Below, one piece after another: positions 1 to 5,495 of a stretch of DNA of 5,495 nucleotides. Position 1 is the first letter of the stretch, and every line of letters starts with the position of its first letter. Origin of the DNA: an uncultured Rhodobacterales bacterium (GTDB lineage Bacteria; Pseudomonadota; Alphaproteobacteria; Rhodobacterales; Rhodobacteraceae); the NCBI GenBank assembly GCA_937901055.1, contig CALCGO010000628.1, forward strand, positions 1-5,495, written 5' to 3'. The notes under the pieces were generated by a model that searched no databases, was not told the origin of the DNA, and was given only the letters and a program-made list of their open reading frames with translations. The translations under genes were made by a program, and so were the position numbers.

Positions 1-26
1 TAGGCAGATTTCGAACGCATTACTTT

Positions 27-36
27 AGGAAGAGGA
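27..36 (+). promoter_or_regulatory. Ribosome binding site of the homocysteine methyltransferase gene
   Basis: The sequence AGGAAGAGGA contains GAGG and AGGA cores ending 9 bases before the ATG at 46. It supports that start codon. The 45 bases before the gene hold nothing else I can identify; the promoter is probably further left, outside the window. Confidence 0.7.
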
Positions 37-45
37 TTTGACGGC

Positions 46-1056
46 ATGACCGACCTTCTAAGCGAACTACTGGCCGAACGTGATTGGCTGCTTGGCGATG
101 GCGCCACCGGAACCACCCTGTTTAACATGGGGCTGGAAGCGGGCGAGGCTCCCGAAATTTGGAATGAAACCCATCCTGACCGGATTCGGGCGCTTTATGA
201 CGGCGCGATTAATGCCGGTAGCGATATTTTTCTGACAAATTCATTCGGCGGAAATTTTTCGCGCCTAAAGCTGCACGATCGACAGAATGACGTGTTCACT
301 TTGAACCGCATCGCCGCCGAGATTGGTCGCGAGGCGGCTGATGCCTCCGGGCGTAAGATTGTCGTTGCGGGATCCGTTGGCCCCACGGGTGAGATCATGG
401 AACCCGTTGGCGAGCTTTCCTTCGACAGTGCTGTCGAGATTTTCGAAGAACAGGCAAAAGGGTTGATGGAAGGCGGGGCAGATGTGCTTTGGCTGGAAAC
501 GATCTCTGCACCTGAAGAATACAAAGCGGCGGCGAAAGCGTTTCAAAACGTTGACGCACCTTGGGTCGGCACGATGAGTTTCGATACCGCCGGTCGCACC
601 ATGATGGGTGTTACTGCGACGGATATGGTTGCAATGGTCGAAGGGCTTGAGAATAAACCCATCGCGTTTGGCGCGAATTGCGGGGTTGGTGCCTCGGACT
701 TGCTGCGCACCTTGTTGGGGTTCACGCAAGCCAACCCGTCTATACCGATTGTATCCAAGGGTAATGCCGGGATTCCTAAATACGTTCATGGTCATATCCA
801 TTATGATGGCACACCGGAATTGATGGGCGAATACGCTTTACTAGCGCGTGATGCAGGCGCCAAAATTATTGGTGGGTGCTGTGGCACGTTGCCCGAACAT
901 CTGGTTGCAATGAAAGCGGCACTGGAATCGCGACCTCGTGGCCCTATCCCGGATGCGGACACAATTCGCGCCGCGCTTGGTGCGTTTTCGTCGGATTCCG
1001 ATGGTCTTGATGGCGGTACCGCACCTAAACGCAGAAATCGTCGTCGCGGCGCTTGA
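46..1056 (+). CDS. bmt: Homocysteine S-methyltransferase domain protein (annotated betaine--homocysteine methyltransferase; probable homocysteine module of a split methionine synthase)
   Basis: This 336-residue cytosolic protein is a single homocysteine-binding (beta/alpha)8 barrel, the length of a lone family domain. The N-terminal signature LLGDGATGTTL is at residues 15-25. The three expected zinc ligands are present: Cys212 in the GANCGVG segment, and Cys278 and Cys279 in GGCCGT. In this family zinc binds and activates the thiolate of homocysteine, which is methylated to methionine. Automated naming would call it betaine--homocysteine methyltransferase. The corrinoid-protein gene 105 bases downstream argues instead that the methyl donor is methylcobalamin on that protein, as in the first module of MetH; this is inference. 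The tail is very basic (KRRNRRR, residues 328-334) and lies outside the barrel core. The ATG is preceded by a purine-rich AGGAAGAGGA ribosome-binding region at 27-36. Family assignment is secure; the in vivo methyl donor is not. Confidence 0.93.
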   Translation: MTDLLSELLAERDWLLGDGATGTTLFNMGLEAGEAPEIWNETHPDRIRALYDGAINAGSDIFLTNSFGGNFSRLKLHDRQNDVFTLNRIAAEIGREAADASGRKIVVAGSVGPTGEIMEPVGELSFDSAVEIFEEQAKGLMEGGADVLWLETISAPEEYKAAAKAFQNVDAPWVGTMSFDTAGRTMMGVTATDMVAMVEGLENKPIAFGANCGVGASDLLRTLLGFTQANPSIPIVSKGNAGIPKYVHGHIHYDGTPELMGEYALLARDAGAKIIGGCCGTLPEHLVAMKAALESRPRGPIPDADTIRAALGAFSSDSDGLDGGTAPKRRNRRRGA

Positions 1057-1149
1057 GTCGGATATTGTCTAACGACTGTCGCAAACCGCCGAGAATTCAT
1101 TGCATATTGCGCTGTAACTCAAAGCTGAGAATACAACCCGCACCCATTT

Positions 1150-1153
1150 AGGA
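1150..1153 (+). promoter_or_regulatory. Ribosome binding site of the corrinoid protein gene
   Basis: AGGA lies 8 bases before the ATG at 1162. It is a short but well-placed Shine-Dalgarno core and agrees with the acidic N-terminus being the true start. Confidence 0.5.
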
Positions 1154-1161
1154 ATACCACC

Positions 1162-1863
1162 ATGTCTGATGATGAAGACGACCTAGTTCTAAGCGAACTG
1201 AACGATGAAGAACTCGTTCTTCAAATGATGGATGACCTTTATGATGGCATGAAGGAAGAAATCGAAGAGTCCGTTAACATTTTGCTGGAACGCAAATGGA
1301 CGCCTTACGACATTTTGACGAAAGCGTTGGTTGAGGGAATGGCGATCGTTGGGGTCGATTTCCGTGACGGTATCCTGTTTGTACCAGAAGTTTTGTTGGC
1401 TGCGGGCGCTATGAAGGGTGGCATGTCAATCCTTAAGCCTTTGCTAATCGAAACAGGCGCCCCGCGTCTTGGCAAAATGGTTATCGGTACGGTCAAGGGT
1501 GACATTCACGACATCGGTAAAAACCTCGTTGGGATGATGATGGAAGGTGCCGGATTCGAAATTCAGGACATCGGGATCAACAATTCCGTTGAAGAATATC
1601 TGGCGGCGTTGGCCGACGACGGTGCGGACATTCTGGGCATGTCGGCACTGCTAACAACCACGATGCCCTACATGAAAGTCGTCATCGACACATTGGTCGA
1701 ACAAGGCAAACGCGATGACTATATTGTATTGGTCGGTGGTGCACCGCTGAATGAAGAGTTTGGCAAAGCCATTGGTGCTGATGCATACTGCCGCGATGCG
1801 GCCGTCGCCGTGGAAACAGCCAAGGAATTCATGGCCAGAAAGCACAACCAGCTTTCGGCCTGA
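1162..1863 (+). CDS. Cobalamin (B12)-binding corrinoid protein, probable methyl carrier of a split methionine synthase
   Basis: This 233-residue cytosolic protein has the two-part layout of methyltransferase corrinoid proteins. Residues about 10-100 form the helical cap that shields the methyl group, including the FVPEVLLAAGAMKGG segment near residues 73-87. A Rossmann-like B12 domain follows. The cobalt-ligating motif DxHxxG is intact as DIHDIG at 114-119, with His116 as the expected lower axial ligand. The other B12-loop signatures are SAL at 161-163 and GG at 192-193. The N-terminus is strikingly acidic (DDEDD at 3-7, then NDEE). In the family, cob(I)alamin accepts a methyl group from a donor methyltransferase and passes it to an acceptor enzyme. 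With a homocysteine methyltransferase upstream, transfer from methyltetrahydrofolate to homocysteine is the natural reading. A role in methylamine or betaine demethylation is the alternative, but no MttB-type gene is in the window. AGGA at 1150-1153 supports the ATG. Confidence 0.93.
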   Translation: MSDDEDDLVLSELNDEELVLQMMDDLYDGMKEEIEESVNILLERKWTPYDILTKALVEGMAIVGVDFRDGILFVPEVLLAAGAMKGGMSILKPLLIETGAPRLGKMVIGTVKGDIHDIGKNLVGMMMEGAGFEIQDIGINNSVEEYLAALADDGADILGMSALLTTTMPYMKVVIDTLVEQGKRDDYIVLVGGAPLNEEFGKAIGADAYCRDAAVAVETAKEFMARKHNQLSA

Positions 1864-1872
1864 TTAAACGTT

Positions 1873-2511
1873 ATGTCCTACACGGATGAACAACTGACAA
1901 CAGCCGGTATGAACGCGGACACTTCGGGTGGTCGCGTTCTTCTGTTGGCTTGTGGCGCTTTGGCACGTGAAATTCTTGCGTTAACCAAAGCTAACGGTTG
2001 GACGCATATGGATTTGCAATGTTTGCCTGCCAATCTTCACCTGACACCCGAAAAAATTCCCGACGCCGTCGAAGCCTTGGTGGTACAGGCGCGTGACAAA
2101 TATGACGACATATTCGTAGTATACGCGGACTGCGGCACAGGTGGACTGTTGCAAGCGCGGTGCAATGAACTGGGCGTCCAAATGGCCGAGGGGCCGCATT
2201 GCTACAGTTTTTTCGAGGGCAACGCGGTTTTCGCTGCTCATGCCGATACCGAATTCACCGCGTTCTACCTGACCGACTTTTTGGTACGCCAGTTCGATAG
2301 CTTCGTGTGGAAGCCTATGGGGCTAGATCGTCACCCACAACTGCGCGACATGTTGTTTGGAAACTACGAGAAACTGGTGTATTTAGCGCAAACAAACCAG
2401 CCCGAACTAGATACGTTAGCCGAGGAGGCCGCTGAAAGACTGGGTTTAGTCTATGAGCGCCGCTTCACCGGTTACGGCGATCTGACCGCCGAGTTGGCCA
2501 ACTACGCCTAA
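1873..2511 (+). CDS. DUF1638 domain protein, probable accessory or partner of the corrinoid methyl-transfer system
   Basis: This 212-residue protein has no signal peptide or membrane segment and is presumably cytosolic. It matches the DUF1638 pattern: LLACGALARE near residues 24-32, QCLPANLHL at 49-57, YADCGTGG at 84-91 and GPHCYSFF at 107-114. Cysteines lie at 27, 50, 87, 97 and 110, with His56 and His109 nearby, a set that could bind a metal or take part in thiol chemistry. The biochemical function is not established to my knowledge. I recall that genes of this family sit beside corrinoid methyltransferase genes in roseobacters and methanogens. It begins only 9 bases after the corrinoid gene, so the two are almost certainly co-transcribed and perhaps translationally coupled. 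No good Shine-Dalgarno precedes the ATG at 1873; Met13 (1909) is an alternative start and would keep all motifs. The 3' end overlaps the convergent regulator gene by 4 bases. Confidence 0.88.
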   Translation: MSYTDEQLTTAGMNADTSGGRVLLLACGALAREILALTKANGWTHMDLQCLPANLHLTPEKIPDAVEALVVQARDKYDDIFVVYADCGTGGLLQARCNELGVQMAEGPHCYSFFEGNAVFAAHADTEFTAFYLTDFLVRQFDSFVWKPMGLDRHPQLRDMLFGNYEKLVYLAQTNQPELDTLAEEAAERLGLVYERRFTGYGDLTAELANYA

Positions 2512-2518
2512 ACGTAGT
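2492..2518. repeat. Short inverted repeats at the convergent gene junction
   Basis: Two small dyads are directly visible. AGTTGGCCAACT at 2492-2503 is a perfect 12-base palindrome. ACTACG at 2501-2506 and CGTAGT at 2513-2518 form a 6-base stem with a 6-base loop that spans both stop codons. Neither is followed by a T-run on either strand, so this is at best a weak bidirectional transcription end. The two structures share bases 2501-2503 and could not form fully at the same time. Confidence 0.35.
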
Positions 2519-3839
2519 CGCCACGGCTAAGACCGTATTTCGCCATTTTTTCGTTCAGGGTTCTGCGGGGCAGGGCGAGTTCTTCCATCACTGATGCAAC
2601 AGATCCCCGGTTTCGACGCAATGCATTTTCGATCAGCATACGCTCAAACGCTTCAACGTGTTCCTTCAAAGGTTTCTCGCCGGTCTGTTCTGATGGCTCG
2701 CGCAACCCTTCGTCGGTCAGCAATGACGCTATGCCTGTCTCACCACGCCTCGATTGAAGTACGGCGCGTTCAGCAAGGTTTTGTAGTTGGCGAATATTCC
2801 CCGGCCACGCGGCTTGCAGCAGGTTGGCTGCGTCCTGAGCGGTAAGTTCGGGGACATCACAACCATAGTCTTCGGAAAACAGCTGCAAGAAACGGGTGAA
2901 CAGGATCAGCACATCTTCGCCGCGCTCCCGAAGGGTGGGTGCTGCCACCTCCATGTTTGCAAGGCGATAGTATAGGTCCGGACGTAAGGCTTTTTGGGTT
3001 TCATCAATTGGAACTCCCGAGATAGAGAGGATACGAACGATGTGTTCATCGCCATCCACATCCATTTTTTCCAAGGCCGCTAGAAGACGGCTCTGTACTG
3101 TTTCCGACAGTGAATGCACATCTTCCAGACATAACGTACACGGTACGCTAGAGGCCATTACCGGACGATTTTCCGCGTCAATCGCCGGACCAAATAGCCG
3201 CGCCAACATCTCTTCTTCGCTCAAGGCAGTGCAATTAAGCGAATAAAAAGGTTTCCCTTGGCGCGAACCACAGGCGTGAATGCCGCGCGCGATCAGGCTT
3301 TTGCCTGTGCCGGTTTCACCTGTGATCAACACGTTGGCATCCGCCTGCGCGAGGTCCAAAATATCCTCTCGTAGTTTTGCGATCTGTGGACTGTTACCCA
3401 TTATCTTACGAAGCAGAACGGTGCCGTCGGACAGCTCGCGTCGTAAAGCGCGGTTATCCAGTGTCAGACGCCGTGCCTCGATTGCATGGCGGGTCAGGTC
3501 GGCCAAGCGCTCGGGGTCAAAAGGTTTTTCAACGAAATCGTAAGCGCCTATCCGCATAGCATCGACAGCCATTTGCACATCGCCGTGCCCCGTTATCAAA
3601 ATCACGGGCAGGGCAGAGTCAACGGTGTGCAGACGTTTGAGCAGCTCCATCCCATCCATGCCGGGCATGCGGATGTCAGACAATACGATGCCCTGAAAAT
3701 CCGAGCCGAGCGTGGTGATCGCCTCGGTCGCTGTTTCAAAACAGATCGTTTTGAAACCCGATAGCTCCAACCACTGGCTGATCGACGCACGCATATCAGC
3801 TTCGTCATCAATGATCGCGACTTTTAATGTTTCAGACAT
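2508..3839 (-). CDS. DctD-like response regulator (receiver, AAA+, Fis-type HTH) lacking the GAFTGA loop
   Basis: This 443-residue cytosolic regulator has three domains. The receiver (about 5-120) has Asp11/Asp12, phosphoacceptor Asp55 in LSDIRMPGMDG, Thr83 and Lys105. The AAA+ domain (about 145-365) has Walker A GETGTGKS at 174-181, Arg286 and Arg292 in LRPDLYYRL, and WPGNIR at 345-350. The Fis-type helix-turn-helix lies at about 391-437. Overall layout and closeness to DctD/NtrC are clear. The stretch between LFG (215-217) and the Walker B strand is about 6 residues shorter than usual and contains no GAFTGA. Walker B reads LCLEDV rather than LFLDEI, and the sensor I asparagine is not evident. 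GAFTGA contacts sigma-54, so activation through sigma-54 is unlikely; Rhodobacter NtrC and HupR are known precedents for such regulators working without it. It follows the kinase gene by 14 bases, with GGAG 5 bases before its ATG. The target genes are not shown by the window. Confidence 0.92.
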   Translation of the reverse strand: MSETLKVAIIDDEADMRASISQWLELSGFKTICFETATEAITTLGSDFQGIVLSDIRMPGMDGMELLKRLHTVDSALPVILITGHGDVQMAVDAMRIGAYDFVEKPFDPERLADLTRHAIEARRLTLDNRALRRELSDGTVLLRKIMGNSPQIAKLREDILDLAQADANVLITGETGTGKSLIARGIHACGSRQGKPFYSLNCTALSEEEMLARLFGPAIDAENRPVMASSVPCTLCLEDVHSLSETVQSRLLAALEKMDVDGDEHIVRILSISGVPIDETQKALRPDLYYRLANMEVAAPTLRERGEDVLILFTRFLQLFSEDYGCDVPELTAQDAANLLQAAWPGNIRQLQNLAERAVLQSRRGETGIASLLTDEGLREPSEQTGEKPLKEHVEAFERMLIENALRRNRGSVASVMEELALPRRTLNEKMAKYGLSRGDYV

Positions 3840-3844
3840 GCTGA

Positions 3845-3848
3845 CTCC
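3845..3848 (-). promoter_or_regulatory. Ribosome binding site of the response regulator gene
   Basis: Read on the minus strand, GGAG lies 5 bases before the ATG at 3839, inside the 14-base gap after the kinase stop codon. It fixes the regulator start and fits a two-gene kinase-regulator operon. Confidence 0.65.
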
Positions 3849-3853
3849 GATAG

Positions 3854-5495
3854 TTACTGGGCGGATGCCCGAGGTAGTTGTAATTCAAAAATTGCCCCGA
3901 CCGGCGTTGCATTGCGGCCGGTTAACTTGCCGTTCATGTCGCTTGCGAAACCGGCGGAAATCGCAAGGCCAAGCCCGACTCCTTCGCCGGGTTTTTTGGT
4001 CGTTGCGAAGGGCTCAAACAGGGTGCTAGCGTCCTCGATCCCCGTGCCGTTGTCCTGAACAGTAAGGGTTACGACGTCATCAACCCTCAATGTAATCTCG
4101 ATCCGCTTATCTTCAACAGGTTTCACTGCATCGAGAGCATTGCGCAAAAGGTTAACGATGATCTGCTCAATGCGTACCGGATCACCAACCACATTGGCTG
4201 GCTGGGCCGGAATGTTGCGCACGATGTTTACCTGCGTCTGCCCGAGTTGTGGGGCCATCATCGACATGGCCGAAGTAACCGAATCTCGCAAATCAACCGT
4301 GATCGCAACACCGGATGCCTTCGTTGCGTGCGATTTCAACTGTTTGGTAATTGCGCCCATGCGTTCGATAAGATCGTCGATGCGCTGAAAGCTGATCAAG
4401 GCTTCTTCTGTTCGGTTTCGTTGCAACAAAAGGCGTGCGCCCGCCAAATAGGTCCGCATTGCAGCCAACGGTTGGTTCAACTCGTGGCTGACCGACGCCG
4501 ACATCTGGCCCAAAGCCGCGAGTTTGGACGCCTGTTCCAAGCTTTGTTCAGCGGTTTCCAGCATTTGTTCGGCACGTTGCCGCTGTTCAATCTCGCTAGA
4601 TAAGCGATTGTTTAGGCGCCGCAATTCGGCGGACTCAGCCTGAATTTCCGTCGACTTTCGCGTAGTTTTGCGCGAGATCAGATAGAAGATAAGGGCCGCG
4701 AGCATCGCCAGAATCATCAATTCCAAAGCAATAAAGGCGTTCACCCGCGCCTGCGCGTCTTCGAGGGACGCGAAATAGCTCAGGTCCCAACCAAGAAACC
4801 CAACGCTGGCCTCGCTGACCAGCAGGCGTTGACCGTTGATGTGGACAAATGATTGCGGAGATTGATCTTCGTTGCCAAACAAACGTTCGGATGTGGTTGG
4901 TCTATAGGTTGACGTTAGCAAATCCTGAAGCGTGGTATCGCGCCACGTCGGTTGCGATGCGAGCAAGATATCGCCAGCAGAATCAGACAGGACCACGTTA
5001 GCGCCACTACGGCGCCAAAAGTTTTCTTGGCGCTGAAGGTCTACCTCTACGACAATTACGCCAATGCTTTCATCCTCAAACTCAATTTTGCGTGCGTAGT
5101 AAAAACCGTTGATTTTGCCATCAATCCGCAAGGCTTGGAAAACCGTAGCGCTTTCACGTAAGGCACGAATGAAAAAGCCGGGGCGTTCTTCTTCGACAAA
5201 AATATCCCGAGGTTCCGTTGCCGCGACGACCAGACCGTTTATGTCCATCAGAATGATGGAGGCCGCCGACAAGTCTTCTTTGAAAGAGATAAGTCGGGTG
5301 GAGGATGCCGCATAATCCCCCGTTATTAATGCATAAATTAGCGCTTGATCACGCGACAGCAGCAAGGGCACATAAGCGTTTCGCTGCAATGTCGCGGAAA
5401 TTGTACTGGCGTAAAGGCCGGCTCTTTGAAGCGACTTTTCGCGTTGTTCAGTTGTGAATCTATCAGTCAAGAAACTGGTTGATGCCCAAAGAAGC
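3854..5495 (-). CDS. DctB-like transmembrane sensor histidine kinase, 5' end cut off by the window edge
   Basis: The reading frame stays open to the right edge, so the N-terminus is missing. Residues below are numbered from the TTG at 5470, which is not the real start. Bases 5471-5494 encode LLWASTSFL, apparently the end of the first membrane helix. Residues about 10-240 form an extracytoplasmic double-Cache-like sensor domain. The second membrane helix is at about 245-266, then a coiled coil at about 272-316. The HisKA box SHELNQPL has His329 (codon 4484-4486). The HATPase_c domain has NLLRNALDA (440-448), DNGTGI (473-478), LFEPF and GEGVGLGL (495-502). All catalytic boxes are intact, so it should autophosphorylate and pass phosphate to Asp55 of the regulator encoded next. 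The architecture matches DctB, which senses C4-dicarboxylates. The pocket region reads AATEP where DctB has AASNW, so the ligand here is uncertain. Confidence 0.92.
   Translation of the reverse strand, partial: LLWASTSFLTDRFTTEQREKSLQRAGLYASTISATLQRNAYVPLLLSRDQALIYALITGDYAASSTRLISFKEDLSAASIILMDINGLVVAATEPRDIFVEEERPGFFIRALRESATVFQALRIDGKINGFYYARKIEFEDESIGVIVVEVDLQRQENFWRRSGANVVLSDSAGDILLASQPTWRDTTLQDLLTSTYRPTTSERLFGNEDQSPQSFVHINGQRLLVSEASVGFLGWDLSYFASLEDAQARVNAFIALELMILAMLAALIFYLISRKTTRKSTEIQAESAELRRLNNRLSSEIEQRQRAEQMLETAEQSLEQASKLAALGQMSASVSHELNQPLAAMRTYLAGARLLLQRNRTEEALISFQRIDDLIERMGAITKQLKSHATKASGVAITVDLRDSVTSAMSMMAPQLGQTQVNIVRNIPAQPANVVGDPVRIEQIIVNLLRNALDAVKPVEDKRIEITLRVDDVVTLTVQDNGTGIEDASTLFEPFATTKKPGEGVGLGLAISAGFASDMNGKLTGRNATPVGAIFELQLPRASAQ

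Noticed and set aside
1..45. End of an upstream gene (TAG at 1-3)
   Set aside because: A stop triplet alone at the very edge is no evidence for a coding region, and nothing before it is visible.
265..801. A 178-codon open frame antisense to the homocysteine methyltransferase gene
   Set aside because: It lies wholly inside a gene with clear family motifs, has no recognisable domain or ribosome-binding site, and its composition looks like a mirrored reading of the sense codons. The other antisense or out-of-frame open stretches across all five genes were rejected for the same reason.
1107..1135. Possible promoter: TTGCGC, 17-base spacer, AATACA
   Set aside because: The -10 element matches the consensus at only about three of six positions, and alphaproteobacterial promoters are hard to call by eye. 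There is not enough support for a feature.
1057..1161. Cobalamin or SAM riboswitch before the corrinoid gene
   Set aside because: The gap is too short for a typical cobalamin riboswitch, and I find no B12-box-like sequence and none of the conserved SAM-II stem pattern. Only trivial hairpins are present.
56..1199. A 13-base exact repeat, TTCTAAGCGAACT, at 56-68 and 1187-1199, near the starts of the first two genes
   Set aside because: Both copies encode Leu-Ser-Glu-Leu in frame and are explained by similar short peptide composition. A 13-base match somewhere in 5.5 kb is not very improbable by chance, and no further copies were seen.
3132..3191. Frameshift or sequencing error as the cause of the missing GAFTGA
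   Set aside because: Reading the minus strand codon by codon, the frame is continuous and flanking motifs (LNCTAL before, VHSLSETVQSRLLAAL after) align with the family. An in-frame loss of about six residues is the simpler explanation.

Overview
The window looks like a chromosomal segment of a marine alphaproteobacterium, most likely a Rhodobacteraceae/Roseobacter-type organism. This rests on the gene set: a 336-residue homocysteine methyltransferase next to a stand-alone corrinoid protein and a DUF1638 protein, facing a DctB/DctD-like two-component pair. Codon use is similar throughout, and there are no mobile elements, RNA genes, CRISPR arrays or long repeats. Coding density is very high, and no gene-free stretch reaches 300 bases; the longest gap is 105 bases.

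Left half, plus strand (46-2511): three genes that probably form a methionine-synthesis operon. The first encodes a zinc-dependent homocysteine S-methyltransferase domain protein, usually annotated bmt. The second encodes a free-standing cobalamin-binding protein with a helical cap and a B12-binding domain carrying the DxHxxG histidine. The third encodes a DUF1638 protein with several conserved-looking cysteines. Together the first two supply the homocysteine and B12 modules that in classical MetH are part of one roughly 1,200-residue polypeptide. The methyltetrahydrofolate-binding module and the reductive-activation module are absent from this window and would have to be encoded elsewhere. 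This matches the split methionine synthase that I recall being supported by mutant-fitness work in Phaeobacter and Dinoroseobacter.

Right half, minus strand (5495-2508): a DctB-like membrane histidine kinase, whose true start lies beyond the right edge, followed 14 bases later by a DctD-like response regulator with receiver, AAA+ and Fis-type DNA-binding domains. The regulator lacks the GAFTGA loop that contacts sigma-54 and has changes at Walker B and sensor I. It is therefore probably not a conventional sigma-54 activator. The sensor domain of the kinase also differs from C4-dicarboxylate DctB at positions expected to contact the ligand.

The two transcription units converge. The stop codons of the DUF1638 gene and the regulator gene overlap, giving a 4-base shared end (2508-2511) with only short palindromes nearby and no clear intrinsic terminator. 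The most interesting points are the split methionine synthase with its DUF1638 partner and the GAFTGA-less regulator.
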